The notes beneath the pieces are model-generated. The model did not search any database and was not told the origin of the DNA. It was given only the letters and a program-made list of their open reading frames with translations. Shown here piece by piece: positions 1 through 8,200 of a stretch of DNA of 43,247 nucleotides (position 1 is the stretch's first letter; each line of letters begins with the position of its first letter). The translations under genes and the position numbers were made by a program. Where the stretch lies: NCBI GenBank assembly GCA_905181785.1, contig CAJIZC010000015.1, positions 1-43,247 on the forward strand. Reading direction: 5' to 3'. The DNA is from an uncultured Candidatus Poseidoniales archaeon (GTDB taxonomy: Archaea > Thermoplasmatota > Poseidoniia > Poseidoniales > Poseidoniaceae).

Positions 1-6
1 AACCTC

Positions 7-669
7 ATGGCTCGTAAGATTGGATTGGGCCAAGACGCTGCTCGCACCCTTGCTGACCGTGCTCCACGGCTCCTTGTCATCGCTGGAGCCACAGGAACTG
101 GCAAGTCCACCGCTTCGGTTCAACTTGCAGCGGATTCAGGTTTTGCTCGTCTTTTGTCCACTGATGCGATTCGCGAAATCATGCGAGCGTGTGATGAAGA
201 ACGCAGCGTTGCAAGCCTTCATCGTTCTTCTTTTTCCCGAGGCGAATCAGGCGAGCCAGTCATCGACTGGCTCGATACGTGCCAAGCTGTAGAGGGTGGA
301 ATCGTAGCGACCATCGACCGCGCTCGGCGTGAAGGCATTGACTTGCTGATTGAAGGCGTGCACATCAACCCGAGTGAACGCCTCTTGCGCAGTTGGCGAG
401 AAGCCGGCGGCATCGCTGTTGGTTTGGTGATGGCGGTCAGTGAAGAAGAGCGCCACAAGACCATGCTTCGGACCCGAGATGCCCATTCGTTTCGTCGAGC
501 CGACCGCTATCTTGCAGCGTTCCCTCGAATTCGAGCCATTCAAGGCGGCTTGATGGACCGAGCCAAGATTGCCTCTTGGCCCATTGTTGATTTGTCCATG
601 GTCAAGAGCGATACGGACCGAATCAAGCATTTGATGGATGTCGCATGGAACGACCACCAAACACGCTGA
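7..669 (+). CDS. P-loop kinase, 2-phosphoglycerate kinase-like
   Basis: A 220-residue P-loop NTPase. The Walker A motif GATGTGKS is at residues 27-34 and is followed by LSTDAIRE, where small-molecule kinases of this fold bind substrate; LLIEGVHINP near residue 117 is the Walker B-like strand. The order resembles archaeal 2-phosphoglycerate kinase, which makes 2,3-bisphosphoglycerate, but zeta-toxin-like and other small-molecule kinases share it, so the substrate is not certain. The frame is open to the left edge of the window, so the true start may lie outside it; the ATG at position 7 gives a sensible N-terminus. The stop codon directly abuts the stop of the convergent pilus operon, leaving no room for an intergenic terminator. 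Confidence 0.7.
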   Translation: MARKIGLGQDAARTLADRAPRLLVIAGATGTGKSTASVQLAADSGFARLLSTDAIREIMRACDEERSVASLHRSSFSRGESGEPVIDWLDTCQAVEGGIVATIDRARREGIDLLIEGVHINPSERLLRSWREAGGIAVGLVMAVSEEERHKTMLRTRDAHSFRRADRYLAAFPRIRAIQGGLMDRAKIASWPIVDLSMVKSDTDRIKHLMDVAWNDHQTR

Positions 670-1119
670 TCAGGCGTGTGTGATCGTGAAACTGATGAGA
701 ATGCTCAGCATTGCATCGCCATCCGAAACGCCCAATTCGCCCGTGACGCTCAGCGTGGTGCTGTCGACTTCTGAAATGTTGATGTCAATCATCTTGACCT
801 CTATGCCGCGAATCTCACCATGGTGCAGCATGTCATTGTGAATGCCTTCCATAGCGGTTTGCGCTGCCACGAGCGGTTCGAGACCACCATCGATCCAGAG
901 CTGAGTTCTCGCTTCGGTGAGTTCAGGCAAGCCATTGGTCACCTCTTGCGCCGTGATGATGACCCCATCGGCAGCGGTGTCGTGAGGCAAGGTGAGGCCT
1001 GCAACCTTAACGCCAAAAATGGCCATGGACAGCAGGGACATCAAGAGAACAACACCCGTTGCCAACAGCATCTGAGCAGCGTCTCTATCGTTGGATTGAT
1101 TGAGTTTAGAGGTTCGCAT
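670..1119 (-). CDS. Small single-helix membrane protein, pilin-like, last gene of pilus operon
   Basis: A 149-residue protein with a short charged N-terminus (MRTSKLNQSNDRDAAQ) followed by one hydrophobic helix (about residues 17-42, with ATGVVLLMSLLSM) and a polar, probably extracellular, remainder. This is the layout of type IV pilin or TadE-like pseudopilins, although I do not see a textbook class III signal-peptide motif. The start is chosen at 1119 because its ATG overlaps the TGA of the preceding gene by one base (TGATG), a translational-coupling arrangement; the longer frame running upstream is out of register with that gene. It is the fifth and last gene of the minus-strand pilus operon. 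The exact role (major subunit, minor subunit or accessory) cannot be told from sequence alone. Confidence 0.72.
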   Translation of the reverse strand: MRTSKLNQSNDRDAAQMLLATGVVLLMSLLSMAIFGVKVAGLTLPHDTAADGVIITAQEVTNGLPELTEARTQLWIDGGLEPLVAAQTAMEGIHNDMLHHGEIRGIEVKMIDINISEVDSTTLSVTGELGVSDGDAMLSILISFTITHA

Positions 1120-1559
1120 CAAGCAGCACCTCCACGGGCCCAGACATCGAGGGTGACGGTCCAAGCATCGGCATTGACCACAACCAAGTGGTGAACCGTT
1201 ACGGTGCCGCCAGCAGGCGTACCGGTGCGGCCGTAAGGTGTTGCTACGCCGCTGTTTTGCGCCAGCCAACAATTTGCTTCTTTGCCAACAGCGATGCTGT
1301 CTTGGAGCATGGTGCAAGCCGCATCGAGTTCACCGTTGTTGAGCACTTCTTCAAGCCTGTTCTCGCCTTGAACTTCGGCTTCGAGGCCCAGTGCATAACG
1401 CACCGCATCATCTCCTGCAATCTCAAGCGAAGCATCGTGAGCCACCGAAGGGGCATCGGGCACGTGAACTCGAATCAGGAATGTGGCCGACATAAAGAAC
1501 AACCAAAACAAGGTCAACATCTCAAGGATGTGGACTTGAGCTTCTTCATCGTGCTTCAT
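1119..1559 (-). CDS. Small single-helix membrane protein, TadE/pilin-like
   Basis: A 146-residue protein beginning MKHDEEAQVHILEMLTLFW: an acidic N-terminus with a Gln and a Glu just ahead of one hydrophobic helix (residues about 12-29), then a polar domain with a Cys pair near residues 82 and 97. The layout is that of TadE or archaeal pilin-like subunits, in which a conserved Glu sits at the start of the helix. The Gln-Glu spacing does not fit the EppA-type QxSxE motif exactly, so prepilin processing is uncertain. Its ATG directly follows the stop of the platform protein gene (1560) with no gap, and it overlaps the next gene by one base, so the three genes are almost certainly co-translated. 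Confidence 0.72.
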   Translation of the reverse strand: MKHDEEAQVHILEMLTLFWLFFMSATFLIRVHVPDAPSVAHDASLEIAGDDAVRYALGLEAEVQGENRLEEVLNNGELDAACTMLQDSIAVGKEANCWLAQNSGVATPYGRTGTPAGGTVTVHHLVVVNADAWTVTLDVWARGGAA

Positions 1560-3155
1560 TCAACCACCGAAGTACAATCCCGAGGGCACAAACGCACCCG
1601 AAGATGGATTCAGCCCTGGAACCTCTGTGATTCCGATGAGGTTTGGAGTGAATGCGAGGAAGTTGAAGACGAAGAGGGACACGAGAATCATCATGCCTGA
1701 GTGCTTGAATCCGGTGGAGAATCGACCGGTTGACATCAAACCTGCCATGGTCCCGTTACCGACAGCCTGCATCGTAACGCCGTAGTAAAATACAGTCAGG
1801 AAAAACAGAGGATCGATGTTTCGAATGGTCATGTTTCCAATCGTTTGTCCACCGCTGTCTCCGCCGTCTTCACCGCCCGAGTTCGAGCCCGCAATAGCAG
1901 GAATAAAGACAACAGCGAGCGTGACAATCACGCCAAGGAAAACGAAGTAGGAGGTCCAAATAACCGCAATGTAAGACCCAATAGCCCGTCGCCGCTCGCC
2001 TTCTAAGAACTTCAATTCTCGAGAGTCGTTGGCTGCAGTAACGAGAATATCGGAAATCTTTCCACCTGCACGGTCCGCTTCAGCAATCAGTGCAATCGCC
2101 CGCTGGACAAGCGGTGTTCCAACACGATCAGCGAATTGCTTAATCACGTCACTGAATTTGATACCCCAGCTGAGTTGGTCTGACATTTTTTTGACTTCGT
2201 CATTCAGTGCCCCGTATTCAGAGGTTGCCAACGTCTGTACCGCTACCGTCATCGCTAGACCTCCCTTCCAGTATTCAGCAAGGTCACGAAGGAAATCTGG
2301 GAACTTCTCTTCGACTGCGTTTTGGGCGTTCTCGACCCGTTCCCAGTAGTAGGAAGCAGGGTAGAGGAAGAAGAACCATGTCATTCCAAAGAAGTTGAGG
2401 AAGATAAAGGGGTGGATATCGATTGGGCCAAGGGAAACTTCAGGGCCAATCCAGAATGATTTGTTATTCATGTTGGCGGGAATGCCGTCATAGTAGTGGA
2501 CGGTCACGTCGAAGGTCACCTTGGAAAGGAACTTCCCTTCTTCGTTTGAATAGACGAGGAATTCATACCGCGTGTCAGCTGGAATATTAGCGATGGTGAG
2601 CCCGCACCCATCGTTATCGGGGTTGTTGTCGTTATCGGTTGTGCCGTTGTGGTAGTCGATGATCACTCCAGCCTGCGATCGAATAGCGATGGTGTATTCA
2701 GTTGGAATGTCCGCACTCACGCTGCAGTTTGCCCACAGGGGCTGGGGGACGCCTACACCGCCCGTTTGCGAGGAATCTATGCCGGGGACGTCGAAGTTCT
2801 TTCCACGCTTGGAAACAGAAGTCCATTCTTCATCAGTCCACGTGACAACATCTGGCTTGTCATGCAACAGGGCGCAGGATTCGTTGGCGGCATAGGACGG
2901 TTTCTGATTGGTTTGGAACTGTGCTCCCATGCTGTTGCCCATGCTGTCCTTCGCTGTGGCACCACAATAGACGTTGGTGAACATTGGTTCCCCGTTGGTG
3001 GTTGGAATGAACCCAGAGTTGGTGGACCACACGATGGCCGTGGACAACCCAAGAAGGATAGAAACAAACAAGATGGCGTAGAGTTTTGTCAAGGTCGTGT
3101 CGTCTTTGGGCAAATCCAATTCAACAACAATCTTGTTCTTCTTTTTGCGCGCCAT
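1560..3155 (-). CDS. Tad/FlaJ-type platform protein with large ectodomain
   Basis: A 531-residue integral membrane protein of the type II secretion F (T2SSF; FlaJ/TadC) family. After a basic N-terminus there is one membrane helix (TKLYAILFVSILLGL), then about 190 residues with many Asn-X-Ser/Thr sites and Cys residues that look extracytoplasmic. A second helix (PFIFLNFFGMTWFFFLY) leads into the cytoplasmic T2SSF region (EKFPDFLRDLAEYW to LKFLEGERRR) and further helices. The start is the ATG at 3155, not the in-frame GTG nine bases upstream, because GAGGAGG at 3164-3170 lies 8 bases before the ATG and would touch the GTG. The inserted ectodomain is unusual for this family and may contact the pilus base or the cell surface. 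It is third in the operon, 13 bases after the other platform gene. Confidence 0.82.
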   Translation of the reverse strand: MARKKKNKIVVELDLPKDDTTLTKLYAILFVSILLGLSTAIVWSTNSGFIPTTNGEPMFTNVYCGATAKDSMGNSMGAQFQTNQKPSYAANESCALLHDKPDVVTWTDEEWTSVSKRGKNFDVPGIDSSQTGGVGVPQPLWANCSVSADIPTEYTIAIRSQAGVIIDYHNGTTDNDNNPDNDGCGLTIANIPADTRYEFLVYSNEEGKFLSKVTFDVTVHYYDGIPANMNNKSFWIGPEVSLGPIDIHPFIFLNFFGMTWFFFLYPASYYWERVENAQNAVEEKFPDFLRDLAEYWKGGLAMTVAVQTLATSEYGALNDEVKKMSDQLSWGIKFSDVIKQFADRVGTPLVQRAIALIAEADRAGGKISDILVTAANDSRELKFLEGERRRAIGSYIAVIWTSYFVFLGVIVTLAVVFIPAIAGSNSGGEDGGDSGGQTIGNMTIRNIDPLFFLTVFYYGVTMQAVGNGTMAGLMSTGRFSTGFKHSGMMILVSLFVFNFLAFTPNLIGITEVPGLNPSSGAFVPSGLYFGG

Positions 3156-3163
3156 ACCTTTCA

Positions 3164-3170
3164 CCTCCTC
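3164..3170 (-). promoter_or_regulatory. Shine-Dalgarno site deciding the platform-protein start
   Basis: On the minus strand GAGGAGG lies 8 bases before the ATG at 3155 and overlaps the stop codon of the upstream gene (3169-3171). It is too close to the alternative GTG at 3164 to serve it, so it fixes the start. Confidence 0.7.
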
Positions 3171-4188
3171 ACATATCTTGTTCCTTGCTGCTCGTCCAAA
3201 CCAGAATGGCGTAGGCGATGTGAATCATTGGGACAAAGCCCAGTACAATGCCATACAGCATGCCTTCTGACATTTGAGCGCCGCTGCCAGATACCCAGAA
3301 CATGATGACCAGCATGACGATTAAAAACAGGGGCATTGCTACTGCGACGACAATGTAAGACTCCGCAAGAAGAGCGATTGATTCGAGGAACATTTGCATT
3401 CGGGTTCGGTTCTCTCGCATGTAATGCTCGGCACGGTTGAGGAAGAACAGTTTGAGCTGCCCTCCTGCAGTGAGTGTTCCGACCATGCCCTGGAAAAATT
3501 CAGTCAACCAAACTGAAGCAGCACGGTCGACGCTCATTTTCATTGCAGTGATCAAGTCGTAACCCAGCAACGTGACGTCACGATAAACGAGTGCAGCGTC
3601 ATCCGCTACGTCGCCATAAATTTCTTTGTTCATGGCAAGCGATCTGAAAATCTTCGAAGGTGTTGCGTTTGCGGCGGACATTGCAGCGGTGTACGATGCA
3701 GCGTATGGAAGGTACTTCTCAATCATGGCGCCACGACGTGTAGCTTCTCGCTTTGCCCCATTTTTGTTGTACTTGAACGCACCATAGGGGATGATGAATC
3801 CACCAAATGCTATGATCATTCCCTTGGCTCCGGACGGGAACACTTGGTAGGCAAATTCGTCGCAACCGTTGCCTGGGCGAGTTGGATCGATGAGGTCTTG
3901 ATTCCAATATTCCCATTCGAAGCAGTAATCGAGGGTTGCGGGATCTTGAATTGATTCCCAATAGGCAATGATCCCGATGTCGGGAATGAAAAACAGTGAC
4001 ACAAAGCCCCAGCACAACAAAGTGATGGCAATCGTGGTCATGATTGCAGTCGCCAAGTAAACCTCAGGCATCATTTTCATGGAGCCTTTGACGAGGTTGT
4101 CAGAGAGGGCTTTGTCGGCTCGAGCTCGCTTTTTGACAACGCGACCTAGGATTCTGTTGCAAATCCTTTGCCATGTGGTCAGGTCCAT
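3169..4188 (-). CDS. Tad/FlaJ-type platform protein
   Basis: A 339-residue T2SSF-type inner-membrane platform protein, second in the pilus operon. It has a basic cytoplasmic N-terminus, a helix near residues 43-70 (TIAITLLCWGFVSLFF), a short external segment with a Cys pair, a second helix (MIIAFGGFIIPYGAF), a large helical cytoplasmic domain (about 150-270) and two C-terminal helices (IVVAVAMPLFLIVMLVI and GIVLGFVPMIHIAYAI). Proteins of this family sit under the pilus and are driven by the secretion ATPase to insert pilin subunits. Having two different T2SSF proteins side by side is the pattern of Tad systems (TadB plus TadC) and of the archaeal pili from which Tad is thought to derive. The start ATG follows GGAAGTGAG, 24 bases after the ATPase stop. 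Confidence 0.82.
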   Translation of the reverse strand: MDLTTWQRICNRILGRVVKKRARADKALSDNLVKGSMKMMPEVYLATAIMTTIAITLLCWGFVSLFFIPDIGIIAYWESIQDPATLDYCFEWEYWNQDLIDPTRPGNGCDEFAYQVFPSGAKGMIIAFGGFIIPYGAFKYNKNGAKREATRRGAMIEKYLPYAASYTAAMSAANATPSKIFRSLAMNKEIYGDVADDAALVYRDVTLLGYDLITAMKMSVDRAASVWLTEFFQGMVGTLTAGGQLKLFFLNRAEHYMRENRTRMQMFLESIALLAESYIVVAVAMPLFLIVMLVIMFWVSGSGAQMSEGMLYGIVLGFVPMIHIAYAILVWTSSKEQDM

Positions 4189-4212
4189 TGCTGCTCACTT
4201 CCTTGTTTCGTT

Positions 4213-5739
4213 TCAACGCAAACCGTCAACTCGTGCGAGAATTTCGGTTGGTCGCACGTAGTATTCAGTAACGATTTGTGACACTTGGTCGGCCTTGCGA
4301 ATGTCGTTCAAAACCATCCACTCAAGAATTCGCTTGCGTGTTCGTAACTCACGGCGCATGTCGTCTTGTGAAAAGTTGATTTTGACCATGATTTTCTCGA
4401 GAACGTAGGACTTGCCGCTGAAGATGAAATCATCTGAGGTCACGTCCCAGCGGAACACTTCGTTGGTGATGATCTCCAATGAGTTCGGGTCAATTCCGAC
4501 AATTTCCACAAGTTGCTTTGTTCGGCGAACACGCTTTCCATTGATACGGGTCTGAATCTGAATGAGGCATGCTTCCAATGCAGGGAGCAGAACGCGCGGG
4601 ATGTCAATTGGCTTGTTTTCCAGCCGGTGAACAAGGGACGCTACCGAATCTGCGTGAACCGTTGAGTAAGCGCAGTGGCCTGTTGCCATGGCTTGGAACA
4701 ACACATAGGCTTCCGCACCACGGATTTCACCGACAATAATGTATTCTGGGCGCTCACGCAACGCTGCTTTGAGCAACTCGAACTCCCCGATGACACCGTC
4801 TGTGGATTCTCCACCAAAGCCTTGTCGAGTTAGACCAGGGACCCAGTTTGGTTGAGGGATGTTGACTTCACGGGTGGACTCGATTGATACAATCTTCATC
4901 TGCCATGGGATGAAAATACACATGGCGTTGAGTGTTGTTGTCTTTCCAGAAGCAGTACCTCCGACGAAGAGCATTGGGACTTCATTTTGGAACGCAATCC
5001 AGAGGTAGGCCACCATCAGGGATGACATTGTTCTGAACGCCACGATATCGGCAGGTGAGAACGGATCGTCCTTGAACCGTCGGATACAGAATGCAGAACC
5101 CCGGGTTGAAACTTCTCTGCCGAGTTTCATGACAATTCTGGAACCGTCCATCAGCGTTGCATCCAGCAATGGGCTTGCAACTGAAATGTGCTTTCCACAA
5201 CGTTGGGCGAGTTTAATCACGTAAGATTCGAGTTCGTGATCTGTTTTCCAAACACAAGTAGTTTCTACAGATTCGAACTTCCTGTGGTATGCAAAAATAG
5301 GGACGTTTGTCCCGTCGAGGGAAATATCTTCAACGTTGATGTCGTTCATCAACACGTCCATTTCACCGTAACCAATCAGGTCGCGCTTGAGGTAGTAGAA
5401 AATCTTCGACTTGGATTTTTTGTTGATCTTCATGCCGTATGCCTTGATGACCTTGTCCATGGCCGTGCGAATGTAAGCCTCCGGATTTGCATCGATTTCT
5501 TCGATGTTTGCGGTGAGGGAGCGGATAAAAATATCCAAGATTTCGTCACGCTGCTCTTGTTCTTTTTTGGTCATCGGGGGCTCGATGATTTGGTAAATGA
5601 TGTTGAGCGTCTGCTTGTCACGGACAATGCGGGCGAAGGCGTGCGGTGGAAGGACGGGATACTTGTCCAATTCGTCGTACTGAGCGCGTTGTTGGGCTCG
5701 CTGTCGCTTGCCACCTCCTTTGTTGTTTTTTCTCGCCAT
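4213..5739 (-). CDS. Type II/IV secretion system ATPase (FlaI/TadA family)
   Basis: A 508-residue hexameric secretion ATPase that would power pilus assembly at the cytoplasmic face of the membrane. Visible motifs are Walker A FVGGTASGKTTT near residue 260, the Asp/Glu-rich segment with STREVN after it, Walker B YIIVGEIRGAEAY near 335, and the His box GHCAYSTVHADS. The N-terminal 230 residues match the substrate-binding half of the family (LIGYGEMDVLMND, ISLDGTNVPIFAYHR). Length is normal for FlaI/TadA proteins. I place the start at the ATG at 5739, with AAGGGGTG upstream, rather than at the in-frame GTG at 5745. It is the first gene of a five-gene operon. No prepilin peptidase is present in this window. 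Confidence 0.9.
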   Translation of the reverse strand: MARKNNKGGGKRQRAQQRAQYDELDKYPVLPPHAFARIVRDKQTLNIIYQIIEPPMTKKEQEQRDEILDIFIRSLTANIEEIDANPEAYIRTAMDKVIKAYGMKINKKSKSKIFYYLKRDLIGYGEMDVLMNDINVEDISLDGTNVPIFAYHRKFESVETTCVWKTDHELESYVIKLAQRCGKHISVASPLLDATLMDGSRIVMKLGREVSTRGSAFCIRRFKDDPFSPADIVAFRTMSSLMVAYLWIAFQNEVPMLFVGGTASGKTTTLNAMCIFIPWQMKIVSIESTREVNIPQPNWVPGLTRQGFGGESTDGVIGEFELLKAALRERPEYIIVGEIRGAEAYVLFQAMATGHCAYSTVHADSVASLVHRLENKPIDIPRVLLPALEACLIQIQTRINGKRVRRTKQLVEIVGIDPNSLEIITNEVFRWDVTSDDFIFSGKSYVLEKIMVKINFSQDDMRRELRTRKRILEWMVLNDIRKADQVSQIVTEYYVRPTEILARVDGLR

Positions 5740-5784
5740 GCGCACACCCCTTGCCGAAGCAATTTCTCACAAGTTGTGGCCGAC

Positions 5785-5792
5785 TATAACAC
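5785..5792 (-). promoter_or_regulatory. Possible TATA box for pilus operon
   Basis: The 143 bases between the operon start (5739) and the next gene contain a minus-strand TGTTATAG-like element here, about 46-53 bases before the ATG. That would put a transcription start near 5760 with a short leader holding the Shine-Dalgarno site. The match is weak and rests on position and AT content only. Confidence 0.3.
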
Positions 5793-5882
5793 TTGGGTGA
5801 ACAATGCCCCTAAAACCGCCGTCCTGCGTACCGAATGTGAGGTGCCATGAACATCTCCAAAACGGGGTGAAACATCGTGGAA

Positions 5883-6461
5883 TTAAGCCTCAAAATCGAG
5901 GTACCAATTTTGACATGCCGCTCGGAAGGATTCCAAATCTTGATTGTTATCGATCAGGTGGTCGGCTTCTTTGATGATTTGATCCAAACCCCAGCCAATT
6001 TCTCGAGCATCTCGAACTTCAAATGCATCCCTGTCCCCGTCTTCGGATCGGCCTCGGTGTTGGATGCGCATGAATCGTACATCTTGTGATGCATCGACAG
6101 CAAGCGAAGCAAAAGCATCGCTCCATCGCCCGTGGAACACCGTTCGTTCTGCGGTACCACGCATGCCTTCGATGAGGACGATGGAATGTTCCACGAGCAA
6201 CGCGTCGACGGCATCTGCCAGCCGAACGGCCAACACATCTTCACCGTGTTCAGCGCGAAGTTGGGCTGCGATTTCGCCGAAGATTCCTGGCGTTTCTTCC
6301 AGCGCTTGGCGCCGGACTTCAGCCCTTACCATGTCGCCCATCGATAGAACAGGGACGCCTTGTTGGGCGATGACAGCAGCGAATTCACCTTTGCCAGAAC
6401 CCGGCATTCCGCAAACAGCGACGACCCGACCCATGTTGGTTCGGCGCTGCCCGACGCTCAT
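5883..6461 (-). CDS. UPF0200-type nucleotide kinase-like protein
   Basis: A 192-residue P-loop protein with VAVCGMPGSGKGEFA as the phosphate-binding loop, followed by VLSMGDMVRAEV and later IVLIEGMRG. This motif series is that of the archaeal UPF0200 family, related in fold to adenylate and dephospho-CoA kinases but of unproven function. The ATG at 6461 is preferred because GAGGT lies 6 bases upstream; a second ATG at 6434 would start right before the core fold. The gene lies between the pilus operon and the ABC transporter pair, 32 bases after the permease start-side neighbour's stop, so co-transcription with the transporter upstream is possible. The substrate is unknown. Confidence 0.75.
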   Translation of the reverse strand: MSVGQRRTNMGRVVAVCGMPGSGKGEFAAVIAQQGVPVLSMGDMVRAEVRRQALEETPGIFGEIAAQLRAEHGEDVLAVRLADAVDALLVEHSIVLIEGMRGTAERTVFHGRWSDAFASLAVDASQDVRFMRIQHRGRSEDGDRDAFEVRDAREIGWGLDQIIKEADHLIDNNQDLESFRAACQNWYLDFEA

Positions 6462-6493
6462 CAAGATACCTCAACGAACGTGCGACTTACGGC

Positions 6494-8200
6494 TCAATTG
6501 GAGAATTCAGCCTTGCCCCAGCGTCGGTCCATGAGTTTCCACAACAAGGCCGAAGCGAACAGCAGGCCTACGGAAATTACAAGCATGCCTTTGTAACCTT
6601 GCTCGACCATTGTCTGGTCGTACATTGTTGCGGTGGCGGCAAGACCGTCTTGGCTCGCCCGCTCCCACCAATTGCCATACAAGGACACATCACCTTGTGT
6701 GAAGGAGAGCAGGAATAAACCAAGCAACGGCAGCACGGTGCCAATCCAGAACCAGATCATAATCGATGCGTCAAAGATTGCTTTGTTCGGGCGCAACCCC
6801 ATCAAAAAGGCGGTGAGGGCTACAATGTAGATGGAATTGGCAAACATCACAATGATGCTGGTTGGCAACGAGGGCCATTCGTCGAGTTGCCACGCCATAA
6901 GGACGATGAAAATCAATGAAATCCATGACGTCGCCAAGAAGTAAACGATGACTTTCGCCCTGATCAATTGCGGCACTCGCAGCGGCAAGCCGTTCATGAA
7001 TTCCGGTGAATCCAAGATGGTGAGCCAAGAATAGAAATTGAATCCAAAGAAGCCAAGGAACGGGGCATACGAGAGTAAATTGATTGGGATTGGGGCTTCT
7101 GCGAAATCGACAAGCCATGCCATTCCGAGCAGCACGACGAGAGGAACTGCATAAGATACGGTCATTTTCTTGATTGAACCAGACCGGAACAAATCGACAA
7201 ATTCCTTTGCTACAATCAAGCGGATTTCACCGTCACCAAGGAAGCCTAACCTGTTGTAAATTGGAACAAACATTTCCTTCCTCTGAACCACAGATACATC
7301 AAAATCATCAACGATTAAAGCGCTTGCTGCAAGGCCAATGAGGATGCAGCCACCAAGGGCTGCACTCGCCACTGGAACGCTCTGATTTGATTGGACATAA
7401 AGCCCCCAAAGAACGCCATCAAGGCTCACTTGGCCCAACCCTATGATGACGCCAAAAGCAACGATCACCATCGGACCGATGATGGTGTAAGGGCGGCCCC
7501 TCATCCACAATGATGAGCCCAAAAAGGCCAGGGCAAGCCCTTGGCCAAGCGTGATGATCATCGCTAACCACGTCCATGGAAGGCTCGACCATTCAAGCGG
7601 GGTGTTGACCCCTTCTGCTGCCTCGAGCGCTATGCCGAGGGCCATGCCTGCGATCACAGGTGTCAAAATCAGCATGACATAGAAACTCAAATCTTTGATG
7701 AAGTAGGCAAAGTGGGCGACGGAGTTTGGTAAAGGCTGGAGGGCTGGTGCTGCTAAGAGGTAATTTTTGGTGCCCGAACGATGCACGATTGCATCATGGC
7801 CGATGAAGGCAAAGGTCCCCATGCCCAAGCTGAACATCAAAAGGGGGAGGTGGAGCGCAAACCTCAATTCGCCCCAACTGAATGTCTTTTGGTCAATGTC
7901 ACTGACTTGAGCCGAAGAATCACCCACTAGGAATTGAAGGCCAACCGTGGTCAAAGCGGTGATCAGGGTAAGCAGCAAAGGAAACAAAATAATTTGACGC
8001 TTCTTAGCAAATTCAATGCTTTTGCGCCCTTCCTCTTTGAACATCACTCGGAAGGTGGCAGAAAAGGAATTCCACCCACGCAAAGGTTCGTGGAGCGTTT
8101 GGCCTTGAGATGAGGTGCCCATTGGGGCGTAAGCAGCGTCTTTGCCTTCGGCCACATCGTTCCAATCGCGGGAAACAATGCTCGCTCCAGGCACGTTCAT
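6494..8200 (-). CDS. ABC-2 type transporter permease
   Basis: A 568-residue membrane protein with a hydrophilic N-terminal region of about 65 residues and about 12 hydrophobic helices (for example IILFPLLLTLITALTTVGL, MLILTPVIAGMALGIAL and IWFWIGTVLPLLGLFLL). The start ATG overlaps the last codon of the ATPase gene (ATGA at 8197-8200), so the two make a transporter. ABC-2 permeases usually export lipids, polysaccharides, drugs or act in membrane housekeeping; the doubled helix number (12 rather than 6) suggests that one polypeptide supplies both transmembrane halves. The cargo is not evident. The terminal Lys-rich tail (LMDRRWGKAEFSN) would be cytoplasmic. Confidence 0.8.
   Translation of the reverse strand: MNVPGASIVSRDWNDVAEGKDAAYAPMGTSSQGQTLHEPLRGWNSFSATFRVMFKEEGRKSIEFAKKRQIILFPLLLTLITALTTVGLQFLVGDSSAQVSDIDQKTFSWGELRFALHLPLLMFSLGMGTFAFIGHDAIVHRSGTKNYLLAAPALQPLPNSVAHFAYFIKDLSFYVMLILTPVIAGMALGIALEAAEGVNTPLEWSSLPWTWLAMIITLGQGLALAFLGSSLWMRGRPYTIIGPMVIVAFGVIIGLGQVSLDGVLWGLYVQSNQSVPVASAALGGCILIGLAASALIVDDFDVSVVQRKEMFVPIYNRLGFLGDGEIRLIVAKEFVDLFRSGSIKKMTVSYAVPLVVLLGMAWLVDFAEAPIPINLLSYAPFLGFFGFNFYSWLTILDSPEFMNGLPLRVPQLIRAKVIVYFLATSWISLIFIVLMAWQLDEWPSLPTSIIVMFANSIYIVALTAFLMGLRPNKAIFDASIMIWFWIGTVLPLLGLFLLSFTQGDVSLYGNWWERASQDGLAATATMYDQTMVEQGYKGMLVISVGLLFASALLWKLMDRRWGKAEFSN

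Noticed and set aside
2649-3305. 218-residue plus-strand open frame antisense to the platform protein genes
   Set aside because: It spans the junction of two conserved minus-strand genes, including their Shine-Dalgarno site, and shows no recognisable domain.
5188-5850. 220-residue plus-strand open frame antisense to the secretion ATPase
   Set aside because: It lies entirely opposite conserved ATPase codons and the pilus operon promoter region and has the Val/Phe/Asp-rich look of an antisense shadow.
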